From positions 1 to 64,000 of the forward strand of contig NZ_JFCB01000001.1 of the NCBI RefSeq assembly GCF_000725125.1: DNA of 64,000 nt, read 5' to 3'. The notes below the pieces were generated by a model. It was not told the origin of the DNA and made no database searches. It saw only the letters and a program-made list of their open reading frames with translations. Source of the DNA: Streptomyces toyocaensis (GTDB lineage Bacteria; Actinomycetota; Actinomycetes; Streptomycetales; Streptomycetaceae). The first letter of the stretch is position 1, and every line of letters starts with the position of its first letter. Below are positions 1 through 8,643 of the stretch, piece by piece. Position numbers and translations under genes: made by a program.

Positions 1-87
1 ACCGGCGCCGGCGCCGGCCGGGGCGGCGGCCAGGGCGGTGAGGAGCATGGACCCGGCGGCCACATGGACGGCGGCGGCAGTTCTCAT
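1..87 (-). CDS. Secreted protein, N-terminal signal peptide only (runs off window)
   Basis: The visible 29 residues start at an ATG (complement of 85-87) with Met-Arg, followed by an Ala/Leu-rich hydrophobic stretch and an Ala-Pro-Ala-Gly-Ala run that reads as a Sec signal peptide with a signal peptidase I type end. The gene leaves the window at base 1. It is the last visible gene of a minus-strand run after the TIGR04222 membrane protein and the DUF692 enzyme, 92 bp from the former, so it may belong to the same unit. The mature protein is not visible and no function can be given. Confidence 0.6.
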   Translation of the reverse strand, partial: MRTAAAVHVAAGSMLLTALAAAPAGAGAG

Positions 88-179
88 CGACGATCCCTTC
101 GGTGCACGACGGCGACAAAAGGGATGTTTCGTTCGGTGGTGGCGTGAGGCAAGCACCCCCCGCCGGGGTGTGTCGGCCT

Positions 180-962
180 TCAGGGCTCCCGGTACGGGTC
201 CCGGTGCGCGAGGGCCGCGCGCAGCTCCGGCTCGCCCACCGCCCGGATGCCGCGGACCGCGACCGAGGTCAGATACGTACGGTCGTCCCCGGCGTCCCCG
301 GCGCCGACGGGCAGGGTGCCCAGCAGCCGCTGACCGGCGGGGGAGGCCCACCGCGCGGACGGATGGATCTCGAACCGCGCGATCGCCAGGCAGCCCAGCG
401 TGAGGATCAGCGGCAGGGCGAACCAGAGGGCGACCAGATGGCGCGGCGTCTGTGACGGGACGGGCATGAGCAGGGCCGCCGCCCCCAGCCCGGCCACGGC
501 CGGCACCGCGAGCCGCACCTGCCGCACCGCGTCCGCGACGGTCGTGGCGGCGCCGTCCGGCACCGCCAGCCCGGCGCCGACCAGCCGCTCGGCGATCCCG
601 CGCACGGCGTCGGCGGTCGCCGCGGCCGCCCGCACCGGCGCTATGGGCGACTGCCCCTCGGGCCCGACGGCCCTGATGACCGTCCGCTCCAGGTCGTCCC
701 GTCCGTGCGGATCGACCACCGTCGCCCAGCCGGTGTGCGCCAGCAGCAGCCGCCGCTGACGCGCCATCGCGACGAGGGCGACGTCGGCGACCCGCCCGGG
801 GCCGCCGGACAGGAACGCGGCCTCGTACAGCGTCAGATCGTGTCCCTCCCCGCTGCCGGAACCGGCGGCCGCGGCGGCACCGCGCGCGGCGGCCAGGCAC
901 AGGCGCAGGCACGTCGCACCGGCGACCGCCCAGGCCAGGAGGAGGAGCGGGACCCAGAACAT
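180..962 (-). CDS. TIGR04222 domain membrane protein
   Basis: About 260 aa from the ATG at 960-962 (an upstream ATG at 998 would add 12 residues). It has an N-terminal transmembrane segment (residues about 2-25), then the conserved block LYEAAFLSGGPGRVADVAL typical of TIGR04222 proteins, a helical middle and a second hydrophobic pair near residues 165-200. The C-terminus is an ordinary hydrophilic tail. Many family members, as I recall them, carry a Gly/Cys-rich tail, and that is absent here. The gene lies 111 bp downstream of the DUF692 gene on the same strand, a pairing I have seen repeatedly in Streptomyces. The biochemical role is unknown. A physical or functional link to the MNIO enzyme is an inference. 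Confidence 0.8.
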   Translation of the reverse strand: MFWVPLLLLAWAVAGATCLRLCLAAARGAAAAAGSGSGEGHDLTLYEAAFLSGGPGRVADVALVAMARQRRLLLAHTGWATVVDPHGRDDLERTVIRAVGPEGQSPIAPVRAAAATADAVRGIAERLVGAGLAVPDGAATTVADAVRQVRLAVPAVAGLGAAALLMPVPSQTPRHLVALWFALPLILTLGCLAIARFEIHPSARWASPAGQRLLGTLPVGAGDAGDDRTYLTSVAVRGIRAVGEPELRAALAHRDPYREP

Positions 963-1073
963 GAGGTGTTTGTAAGCGACGCGGCCACGGAACACCATGC
1001 CCTGTTCACCATCCGGGCACAGTGTTGTCGATGTCCGGCGTCCCGCCCGGACGACGCGTGCCTCGGGCCCGGG

Positions 1074-2384
1074 TCAGCGCCGCAGCAGCACCCGCCGTGT
1101 GGCGCGCGCCAGCCGCACCGCCGGCCGGCCCGACCGCGGCCTCGGCCCCGACCGCTCCAGCCACCATTCCCGCAGCTCGCGCCGCAAGCGCCCGTCCTCC
1201 GGCCGCCCGGCCGCCAGCAGCTCAGCGACGAAGTCCAGCGCGTCGCGCCGGTGGCCGCCGGTCATCGGCCGCTTCTGCGCGTACGCCAGGAAGGCGGGCC
1301 GGTATCCGTCCCCGAGGAGCACCGGCAGTTCGGGCGCGACCTTGGCGACGACGTCGGCCCGCTTGGCGGCGAGCGCCCGCGCCTGCACGCCCATCCGCAC
1401 CCGGTCGAACCCCTCGGGCACGGGCGCCTGGGCGACGAGCGCGGACAGCACGGCGGTCTGTGCGAGCGCGATCCGCTGCCGCGCGGCCTCGACGGCGCCC
1501 CGCCGCCACTCCGGGCGGCCCCCCACGACCGGGGCCGCCCGTGCGTCCCGGCGTCGCGCCCCCTCCTCGACCGCCCGCCGGACCGCGGCCAGCTCCCGCT
1601 CCAACTCGTCGGCCCCGGGGAAGTTCTCGTCCCGTTCCAGCAGGACGCCGGGAGGACGGACACGGGACGCGAGATCGGTCAGGACGTCCAGCACGGGCCC
1701 CGGCACGGGGTGGGCGTGGCTGTCGTGCCACACGCCGTCCCGTTCGAACCCGCCCGCCACATGCACGTACGCGATGGCCTCCAGGGGCAGTTCGGTGAGC
1801 GCCTTGGCCGGGTCCTCGCCCCGGTTGACGTGGTTGGTGTGCAGATTGGCGACGTCGATGAGCAGTCGCACCCCGGTGCGGTCGGCCAGCTCGTACAGGA
1901 ACTGTCCCTCGGTCATCTCCTCGCCGGGCCACGAGATCAGCGCGGCGATGTTCTCCACGGCGAGCGGTACGGGCAGCGCCTCCTGGGCGATCCGGACGTT
2001 CTCGCACAGCACGTCCAGGGCGTCACGGGTGCGCGGCACGGGCAGCAGGTGCCCCGCCTCGATCCGCGGCGAGGCGGTCAGCGCCCCGCCGGCCCGCACG
2101 AACGCGATGTGCTCGGTGACGAGCGGCGAGCGGAGGGCGACGGCCCGCTCGGCGAGGGCCGCGAGCCGGCCCTCGTCGGGCCGCTCCGCCCCGCCGAGCC
2201 CGAGGGACACCCCGTGCGGCACGACGGTCACCCCGCGCTCGCGCAACCGCACCAGCGATTCGGGCAGATGCCCGGGGCAGACGTTCTCGGCGACCACCTC
2301 GACCCAGTCGATCCCCGGCATGCGCTCCACCGCGTCCGCGATCTCCGGACGCCACCCGATCCCGCTCCCCAGTCGCACGGTCAT
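1074..2384 (-). CDS. DUF692/MNIO family enzyme with C-terminal partner-like domain
   Basis: 436 aa from the ATG at 2382-2384. Residues 1-260 form a DUF692 TIM-barrel, the family now called multinuclear non-heme iron oxidative enzymes (MbnB, TglH), whose studied members modify peptides, often at cysteine. Candidate metal ligands are visible: H57 (PHGVSLGL), H92 (TEHIAF), E144 (VENIAAL), D177/H182 (LLIDVANLH), H208 (YVHVAGG), H223/H225 and E250 (LLERDENFP). Residues about 295-400 form a helical domain ([15 protein letters not shown], then [17 protein letters not shown]) that resembles the separate DUF2063/HvfC/BufC partner proteins encoded beside MNIO genes. That resemblance is from memory. No peptide precursor with a clear Cys-rich core is next to it. 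The TIGR04222 gene follows in the same direction. Confidence 0.85.
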   Translation of the reverse strand: MTVRLGSGIGWRPEIADAVERMPGIDWVEVVAENVCPGHLPESLVRLRERGVTVVPHGVSLGLGGAERPDEGRLAALAERAVALRSPLVTEHIAFVRAGGALTASPRIEAGHLLPVPRTRDALDVLCENVRIAQEALPVPLAVENIAALISWPGEEMTEGQFLYELADRTGVRLLIDVANLHTNHVNRGEDPAKALTELPLEAIAYVHVAGGFERDGVWHDSHAHPVPGPVLDVLTDLASRVRPPGVLLERDENFPGADELERELAAVRRAVEEGARRRDARAAPVVGGRPEWRRGAVEAARQRIALAQTAVLSALVAQAPVPEGFDRVRMGVQARALAAKRADVVAKVAPELPVLLGDGYRPAFLAYAQKRPMTGGHRRDALDFVAELLAAGRPEDGRLRRELREWWLERSGPRPRSGRPAVRLARATRRVLLRR

Positions 2385-2529
2385 GCCCGCCCCCTCCGCC
2401 ACCCGGCTCTCGCGCCCGGCCCCCGAACGTCCTTGCCGGACGTGCCTGGGGTATCGCCCCACCACCCGTCCCCGAACCGCCCTCCGGCCACCTTCAGAGC
2501 AACATTTGAGGTTCGGACCCCGCGCCGGG

Positions 2530-4590
2530 TCAGCGCACCGTGAAGGCCGGGGACGTGCCGGTGAACGGGGTGATGGTGCCGACGAGGCTTCTCGCGTCGC
2601 CGTGGTAGACGATGCGGTAGGCGCCCGAGGGGGTGTCCTGGGGAATGTCCCAGGTGATCGTGACCTTGGAGGCGGCGATGCCGTCGCGTTCCCAGTGGAA
2701 GCGGGTCGGCCAGTCGCCGTCGTCGGCGACGGTGCGCCAGGTTCCGTCGGGGTCGCGGCGCTGGATCTCCAGGTAGGTGTCGCCGCGGTGCAGGTCGTTG
2801 CCGGGGTGGGCGCCCGCGAACACGGCCTCGGCCCGTTCACCGGGACGGTGGTTCTCCCGCGGCGGTACCAGCACGTCCCCGAACCTCCGGAACGCCGGCG
2901 GCGCGTCCAGCACCACCCCCGGCTGCAGGGAGAGCGCCTTGCCGGACAGGTCCGGCGGCTCCGGGCCGAGGGGGAGGTCCGTTCCGTCGCGCAGCGAGGC
3001 TGCCAGGGCCGCCGCCGTCTGCTGGAGCGCCGGCAGCTGCCAGCGGCCGAAGAGCGTGCTGCCGCCCTCGTACTGCTGCGCGTCGTACTCCTCCGGGGTC
3101 GTCACGTAGTGGAAGTACGCGTTCGCGTACCCGGCGACCAGTACGTCGTCGAGGTCCGCGCCCACGATCCCGGCGACCGTGCGCCGCAGCCGCAGGCCCG
3201 CGCAGACGGTCACCTCGCCCGGTATGCCGATCAGGTGGAGCCTGCCGATGCGGACGAGCATCACGGGCACCCGCTCCTGCACCCAGGGATAGACGCGGTT
3301 CATCTCCCCGATGGGCACGAACACGTCCTTGGGCGCCTGCGCCTGCCTCAGCTCCGGTGAGACCGTGTAGACCACGGAGTCGGAGATCGCGTCCCAGAAC
3401 GGGTTCTCCCCCTCCTCGAAGCCCGGGAAGGCCGGCCCGTCCTCCATGCTGCCCGCCGCCATCGAGGCGCCGACGCAGGGCCTGGACGTCCGGTGGGTGC
3501 GCCCGTCACCGGTGAACTCGGGGCGGACGGTGACGTCGGAGAGGTCGACGTACACCAGCCGGGAGTCGACCGGACCGGACAGCCGGACGCCGGGCCGGCG
3601 CGCCTGGGCCGCGGCGGCCTCGTACTGCCGGAGCCCGTTCGCGCGGGTGTGCGCGAAGTCCTCGGGGGTCGTGGGCGGTCGCAGGTCCAGATTGGGGGAC
3701 ATGTCGCCGCTGTTGGTCTGGGCGAACGCCGAGACGAACGCAGGGGAGCCGTCGGACAGGTAGTCGACGTCGTGGACCTCGCGCTCCCAGTGGTAGGCCG
3801 CGTACCCCTTGTTGTCCGCGCTGACGAGCCGGTTGTCCCCGGACATGCTGGTGCTGTGCACCGGGAACCAGTTGACGGCTCCCACGGCCCGCCCGCCCCG
3901 TTCCACCCGCAGCAGCGTGGTGTGCGTGTCGACGGCGTCCGGGAAGTGGTCGCGGTCGGCCTGCGGGTTGCGGTCGAATGCGGTCCGGGAGCGGTTGACG
4001 CTGGCCCCGGTCAACGTGCCGTGGCTGAGGACGAGTTCGGACGGCGCCAGGTCGTCGTGGGCCCGCTGGGCGGCCTCGAACAGGCCGTCCGCCACCGCCT
4101 CGAAGGTCTTGTGGTGGAAGCCGAACGTGGTCGTGTTGTACAGCAGATGGTGCGAGTAGCCACCGGGGCCGGCGTGCGTGTGGGTGGCGGTGATGAGCAC
4201 GTTCTGCTCGGTGTAGAGGTCGCCGTACGCCTCACCGAGCCGGCGCAGCACCGCCCGGTGCACGCTCTCGAAGATCATCGGTGAGTCCGCGACGATCAGC
4301 ATGACCCGCCGCCCGCTCGCCTCGTCGGCCACGACGAACGCCCGCGCACGCAACCGGGTGTGCAGCCCGGCGGCCTGCTGGTCGAACCGGCCGTACCCCA
4401 TCATGCCGACCTCGGCGACCTCACCGGTGGCGTCGGCGAGGCCCCTGCCGACGAGGAAACCGGTGCCGCGGGCGGCTGCTGTGGCCCGGTCAGGGGCCGC
4501 CAACTGCGCGCCCGCCAGCCCCAGACCGGTGAGGGCTCCCGCTCGCAGGACGGTACGACGGCGGTGCACGGGACGACGTTCCGCGGACAT
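2530..4590 (-). CDS. Neutral/alkaline ceramidase family protein, Tat-exported
   Basis: 686 aa from the ATG at 4588-4590. The N-terminus carries a twin-arginine stretch ([14 protein letters not shown]) followed by a hydrophobic h-region and Ala-rich cleavage zone, so export by Tat is likely. The body is a neutral ceramidase: an N-terminal catalytic domain with the zinc-site motif [13 protein letters not shown] near residue 130 and the family signature NSGDMSPN (serine nucleophile region) near residue 285, then a C-terminal immunoglobulin-like domain ending in PAFTVR. Such enzymes cleave N-acyl sphingoid bases. Streptomyces does not make typical sphingolipids, so the natural substrate may be environmental lipid. 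It is transcribed alone, with about 235 bp of non-coding DNA before it. Confidence 0.87.
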   Translation of the reverse strand: MSAERRPVHRRRTVLRAGALTGLGLAGAQLAAPDRATAAARGTGFLVGRGLADATGEVAEVGMMGYGRFDQQAAGLHTRLRARAFVVADEASGRRVMLIVADSPMIFESVHRAVLRRLGEAYGDLYTEQNVLITATHTHAGPGGYSHHLLYNTTTFGFHHKTFEAVADGLFEAAQRAHDDLAPSELVLSHGTLTGASVNRSRTAFDRNPQADRDHFPDAVDTHTTLLRVERGGRAVGAVNWFPVHSTSMSGDNRLVSADNKGYAAYHWEREVHDVDYLSDGSPAFVSAFAQTNSGDMSPNLDLRPPTTPEDFAHTRANGLRQYEAAAAQARRPGVRLSGPVDSRLVYVDLSDVTVRPEFTGDGRTHRTSRPCVGASMAAGSMEDGPAFPGFEEGENPFWDAISDSVVYTVSPELRQAQAPKDVFVPIGEMNRVYPWVQERVPVMLVRIGRLHLIGIPGEVTVCAGLRLRRTVAGIVGADLDDVLVAGYANAYFHYVTTPEEYDAQQYEGGSTLFGRWQLPALQQTAAALAASLRDGTDLPLGPEPPDLSGKALSLQPGVVLDAPPAFRRFGDVLVPPRENHRPGERAEAVFAGAHPGNDLHRGDTYLEIQRRDPDGTWRTVADDGDWPTRFHWERDGIAASKVTITWDIPQDTPSGAYRIVYHGDARSLVGTITPFTGTSPAFTVR

Positions 4591-4825
4591 CTGCTGCTCC
4601 TCAGGCTCGACCGGCCCCCCGCGGCGCAGAACATGAACAACTCTCAAGTTCCGCGCCCCCATTGGTACACCGCCTGCCTCAGACGCCGCAAGACGTGTGC
4701 GAGGCGGCCGGAGGGCCGCCCGGTGGCGCCGCCGTACCGCAGAGGCCGGGCGCCCACCCGCGCAGGGGGCCGTCACCGAGTGTCTCCGGCGTCACCGGTG
4801 TGTCACGGACGTACGCGGTAACGCG

Positions 4826-6001
4826 TCATCCATGGGGGCCCGGTCTCCGCGGCGGTCCTCCTCCTCCCGACGGCCCTGGCAGCATCAGCGCCACCCCGCC
4901 GAGCAGTGAGACCGCGGCGGTGAGGACGAACAGCGCGCCCAGCCCCAGGTCAGGGATCAACGCACCGGCGAGGGCAGGTGCGGCGACTGAGCTGACGGCG
5001 CCGACGACCAGGCAGCCCGTGAACGCGGCGCCCGCGCGGTCGGGCACCAGCTCGGCGGTCCAGACCGCCAGGACCGCCGAACCTGTCATGTACCCCACGC
5101 CGAAGAGGCAGGCGGATGCCGCCGTAGCGGCCGGGGAGTCGCCGTCCCAGCCCAGGAGCGCCAGCGCCGCAGCCACCGTCACGAGGCACAGGGCCGCGAC
5201 CCTCGGGCTGCCCAGTCGCTGTGCGACGGCCCCGGTCGCCACGCCCACCACGCCGATGACGCCGATGGCCGCGTAGAGCGCCGGGACGGCTGCCGCCGGG
5301 AGGCCGCGGGCGAGGACATCGGCGGCGTAGGTGAAGTAGATGACGACGACCGCGAAGTAGACGACGGAGTAGGCGGCCGGGACCCTCAGTGTCCTCGCGA
5401 GTGAGGCGCCCCCGCGCCGTCCGTCCGGGTGTGGGGCCGGACTGGTCCGCGGCACCAGACGGATGTTCACCACGGCGGCGGCCACGGCGGCAAGGCCGAT
5501 GCCGCACCACACCAGGCGCCATGACCACAGTGCGGCGAGGGCGGCCAGGCCACCCAGCACCACCAGGCCGCCGCTGGTGCCGGTCGTGATGATCGCCAGC
5601 GCTCTCGGCTGCTCCCGCGGCGCCACCGTCCCTGTCACGATGTCGGAGTAGGGCGCCCACACCCAGCCACCCGCACTGCCGGCCAGGACGGCGCCGGCGG
5701 CGAGCAGCCAGGGGGACTGCGCGACGGTCACGATCACCGCGCCTCCCGCGCCGCAGACCCCGCCCACGGTCGTCGGCGCCCGCGAGCCGCGACGGGCGGC
5801 GAGCGGCCTCGCGAGGAGCAGGCCGGCCAGGTAGCCGGCGAACGTGGCGCCGGCGACGAGACCGAGTACCGGTTCGGAGAGTTCCAGATCCCGTCGGATG
5901 CCGGGAAGCGTCAGACCGTAGGCGTACCGGGCCATGCCGAAGGCGACCCCGACCACCGCCGCTCCGGCCAGGCCGACCCGGCTGCCCGCGGACAGCGTCA
6001 T
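4826..6001 (-). CDS. MFS transporter (12 TM, YbfB/YjiJ-like)
   Basis: 391 aa from the ATG at 5999-6001. It shows about 12 hydrophobic segments and an early GMARYAYGLTLPGIRRDLELSE stretch that is characteristic of the YbfB/YjiJ-like subgroup of major facilitator proteins; the loop between helices 2 and 3 has the ARPLAARRGSRAP basic motif. It has no specific substrate signature. The C-terminus ends in a Gly/Pro-rich tail. It is probably an efflux or uptake permease of unknown substrate. It lies alone between the PTH2-type gene upstream and the ceramidase downstream, all on the minus strand but with gaps over 100 bp. Confidence 0.85.
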   Translation of the reverse strand: MTLSAGSRVGLAGAAVVGVAFGMARYAYGLTLPGIRRDLELSEPVLGLVAGATFAGYLAGLLLARPLAARRGSRAPTTVGGVCGAGGAVIVTVAQSPWLLAAGAVLAGSAGGWVWAPYSDIVTGTVAPREQPRALAIITTGTSGGLVVLGGLAALAALWSWRLVWCGIGLAAVAAAVVNIRLVPRTSPAPHPDGRRGGASLARTLRVPAAYSVVYFAVVVIYFTYAADVLARGLPAAAVPALYAAIGVIGVVGVATGAVAQRLGSPRVAALCLVTVAAALALLGWDGDSPAATAASACLFGVGYMTGSAVLAVWTAELVPDRAGAAFTGCLVVGAVSSVAAPALAGALIPDLGLGALFVLTAAVSLLGGVALMLPGPSGGGGPPRRPGPHG

Positions 6002-6126
6002 GCGTGCTCCCTCGTCCTGCGGCACCGAGCCGGTGCCCACCACGGCGATCGGCGTCGCGATGCGCTTGGTCCGGCCGGGGTACCGCGGCGAGGGGGACGG
6101 GAAACCCGGCCCCACCGTCCGCTGCG

Positions 6127-6858
6127 TCAGGGGTTGCGTCGGTGGCGCAGTGCGGGATGGTCCGCCACCACCGTGCAGGAGCCCGGGGCGATCTCCGTGT
6201 AGCCCGCGTCGCGGACCGTGGGGAGGCCGCCGGTGGTCAGGGCGGGCCAGCCGGCCGGGGCGGCGGTGCGGACGGCGAGGGGGAATCCCGTGTCGTGCCA
6301 GCTCCTGCGCTCCTCGGGGGAGAGCTCCCACCAGGCCAGTTGCGCGCCGTGGCCCGCCTGGGCCATCGCCTTGCCGGCCGACATGCCGAGGCCGGGGTTG
6401 AGCCACAGGGTGGGGAGGCCCGGGTCCGCCGGGGGCACGGGGTCGGGGTCGTCGAGGTCGGTGCCGGAGACCTGGAGGCGGGCCAGGTCCCTGGGCCAGC
6501 CGTCCAGGGGGACCGGCGGGAAGACGCGGACCTCGGCGGACTTGCCGGTGACCGTGATGCCGGGGAGCGCCTCCGCACGGCGCCACTCCGCGCCGCGCGC
6601 CCGGCGCACCACCTTGCGGATGCGGGCGTCCTGCCAGTCGCGCACCGCCCGCGCCCATTCGCCCTCGCCCACGGAGCGCTCGTCGGTCAGCATGACCAGC
6701 ACCGCGCGGGCCGCCGTCTCCAGGGCGTCCGTGCGGGCCGGGGGCGCCGCCCGTTCGATGCGGACCACCAGGGGCAGCACGAACTGGCGCGCCTCGTCAC
6801 GGGGACCCGGGTCGGGGCGGAAGGGGCTGTCGGGGGCAGGAGATCGGTCAGTGCTCAC
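6127..6858 (-). CDS. PTH2-type peptidyl-tRNA hydrolase domain protein
   Basis: 243 aa. The C-terminal half contains LNPGLGMSAGKAMAQAGHGAQLAWWELS (residues about 150-178), the conserved first helix of Pth2-family hydrolases, where the Lys after the Gly-Lys turn and the downstream His-Gly-Ala segment are conserved. The first ~130 residues are an actinobacterial extension with no recognised catalytic motif. Canonical Pth (Pth1) does the essential recycling of peptidyl-tRNA in bacteria; this Pth2-like protein is an accessory whose substrate is not proven. It is followed downstream by the MFS gene after 125 bp. Confidence 0.75.
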   Translation of the reverse strand: MSTDRSPAPDSPFRPDPGPRDEARQFVLPLVVRIERAAPPARTDALETAARAVLVMLTDERSVGEGEWARAVRDWQDARIRKVVRRARGAEWRRAEALPGITVTGKSAEVRVFPPVPLDGWPRDLARLQVSGTDLDDPDPVPPADPGLPTLWLNPGLGMSAGKAMAQAGHGAQLAWWELSPEERRSWHDTGFPLAVRTAAPAGWPALTTGGLPTVRDAGYTEIAPGSCTVVADHPALRHRRNP

Positions 6859-6892
6859 GGAGCCAAGTGTGCCAAGCCGCGAGGCGCCTTCG

Positions 6893-7078
6893 TCAGCCCG
6901 CGCAGGACGTGCGTTCGGCCTCCCGCCATTCGCACACCGGGCACATGGTGATGCCCTTGTACGACTCGGGGTACTCCGTCGGCTCCCGGCACACCACGCA
7001 CGCCGCGTAGGGCGGGCCGTCCGCCTCGGGGGGCCTGCTCACGTCGATCAGGCAGTAGTCGTTGACGGTGTCGCTCAT
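6893..7078 (-). CDS. Small zinc-ribbon-like hypothetical protein
   Basis: 61 aa from the ATG at 7076-7078 (an in-frame ATG at 7105 is also possible). It contains two CxxC knuckles, CVVC in the middle and CPVC near the end, spaced about 19 residues apart, plus another Cys in the final residues. This pattern is typical of a small rubredoxin-like or zinc-ribbon domain. It lies 34 bp upstream of the PTH2-type gene on the same strand and may be co-transcribed with it. No function is known to me. Confidence 0.7.
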   Translation of the reverse strand: MSDTVNDYCLIDVSRPPEADGPPYAACVVCREPTEYPESYKGITMCPVCEWREAERTSCAG

Positions 7079-7126
7079 GCCTCCAGCGTAGGCCCGGCGC
7101 GTCACCGGCGGTCCCGGCCCGGCGGT

Positions 7127-7590
7127 TCAGCGGGCGGACCCGCCGAGCACCCCGCCGCCGCGCGGTCCGCCCCTCCGGGCCGGGCGCTTCCGGGACTCGC
7201 TCGACGCGAGGCGGAGCGACGGAGTGTAGGTCCGGATTGATTGATCGGGCGGCATGGAGGTGAAAGGTCCGGGCGCAGGATGTAGCGGGTGACGACGAGG
7301 CCGGCGATGTGGGCGCAGAACACACCGGCCCGCCTGCGGGCATCCGCTCCGCCGATCCGGGCCGCGATCTTGCCGATAATCTCCCGCTCCAGCATCTCCT
7401 TCACCAGCCCGGTGACGGCGGGGTCCTGGGCGGCGCCCGCCACCAGGGCGCGCAGGGGTACTCCGGACTCCGGGTCCTCCCACAGGGCGAGCAGGTCGCG
7501 CAGGGCCCGCTGGGGAAAGGCCACCGGGTCGCCCTCCGCGGTGCGGGCGAGGGTCTCGGCGGGGTTGACGGCGGCCACCGGCCGGACCAT
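7127..7590 (-). pseudogene. TetR regulator relic (no HTH, frameshifted C-terminus)
   Basis: On the minus strand, from about 7590 to 7260, one frame reads as a TetR ligand-binding domain: LRDLLALWEDPESGVPLRALV, then LVKEMLEREIIGKIAARIGG and a VTRYILRP end. At about 7260 the match jumps to another frame, which continues TSMPPDQSIRTYTPSLRLAS, the usual family ending. The DNA-binding N-terminal domain is absent: the sequence runs into the stop of the deacetylase gene at 7690 after about 100 bp. I therefore call this a dead gene with a 5' deletion and a frameshift. The boundaries are approximate. Confidence 0.7.
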
Positions 7591-7689
7591 GGCCTCCGTC
7601 CTCTCCGTCCGGCCGGCGCCCCTGTGGTGCGGTGCGCCACCGGCTCGTCGTCGCTCCGGTATCACTGACGGTGAGCAGGCCCGTCCGCG

Positions 7690-8556
7690 TCACTTCCCGG
7701 TGGAACGGTCGCCGCCCCGTCCCGCTCCGATCAGGTCGGAGACCTTCACGAAGCGGTAGCCCTGGCGGCGCAGCTCGGGGACGATCGTCCGCAGGGCCCG
7801 TTCCGTCGCCGGGGCGGCGCTGCGGGTGCAGTGCAGGACGACCACCGACCCGGGGCGGACGCCGTCCAGCACCTGCCGGGCCACCGCGTCCGCGTCCGTG
7901 GCGAACGCGTCGCCGCCCACCACGTCCCACTGCACGGCCGTGACGCCGGCCGGGACCAGCGCCTTGAGTGCCGGACGGTCGTAACAGCCGCCGGGGAAGC
8001 GGAAGTACGGCATCGGGTCCGTCACCCCCACTTTCCGGAACACCGCGTACGCCCGTTCCACGTCCGCCCGCATCCGGTCGGCGGAGACGGTCGGCAGGCC
8101 GTAGCAGTCGCCGGTGAAGGCGTAGTGGCTGTAGGAGTGGTTGGCGACCTCGAAGAGGGGGTCGCGGCCGATGGAGCGTGCCTGGTCCGGGTACTCCTCG
8201 GCCCACCGGCCCGTCATGAACACCGTGGCCGGCACCTTCAGCGCCCGCAGGGCGGCGATGAGCTGCGGGTGGTCGAAGCGTTCGCCCGCCGCGGCCCTCG
8301 GGCCCTGGTCGGCGGTCATGTCGGCGTCGAAGGTGAGGGCGACCGTCCTGCCGCCGGTGCGCGGGCCGTGGTGGAAGACCGGGGTCAGGCCCGCGGGGCC
8401 CGGGGCCAGGGTGGGCGGCGACGGGACGGCGGGGGAGGCCGAGGGCGCGGGGTGGGGCGGCCGGGGGTCCGGGCGGGCGGCGCAGGCGGTGAGGGCGGCG
8501 AGCGCGGTGGTCAGCACGCATGCGGCGGCTGCCCGGCGTGTAAGTGTGATCACCAC
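7690..8556 (-). CDS. Polysaccharide deacetylase family lipoprotein
   Basis: 288 aa. It has a lipoprotein signal peptide ending in the lipobox LTAC with Cys at residue 25, then a Pro-rich linker, then a NodB (CE4) domain. Motif 1 TFDADMT supplies the catalytic base and metal-binding Asp, motif 2 HSYSH the two metal-binding His, and motif 3 FRFPGGCYD the Arg/Pro platform. The protein should sit on the outer face of the membrane and de-N-acetylate peptidoglycan or another N-acetylated polysaccharide. It ends about 100 bp before the TetR relic, which might once have regulated it. Confidence 0.88.
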   Translation of the reverse strand: MVITLTRRAAAACVLTTALAALTACAARPDPRPPHPAPSASPAVPSPPTLAPGPAGLTPVFHHGPRTGGRTVALTFDADMTADQGPRAAAGERFDHPQLIAALRALKVPATVFMTGRWAEEYPDQARSIGRDPLFEVANHSYSHYAFTGDCYGLPTVSADRMRADVERAYAVFRKVGVTDPMPYFRFPGGCYDRPALKALVPAGVTAVQWDVVGGDAFATDADAVARQVLDGVRPGSVVVLHCTRSAAPATERALRTIVPELRRQGYRFVKVSDLIGAGRGGDRSTGK

Positions 8557-8643
8557 ATGACGGTATGAGGTGCTTTGCGGTGACCGGTGTGGGCCGTGGG
8601 GGGACGCCGACGAGTCTCACCCGGTCGGCGGGGCCCCGTGCGT

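Noticed and set aside
705..3360. Long plus-strand open frames over the DUF692 and ceramidase genes
   Set aside because: Low-complexity Arg/Pro/Ser translations with no domain. The minus-strand genes have clear homology and codon bias.
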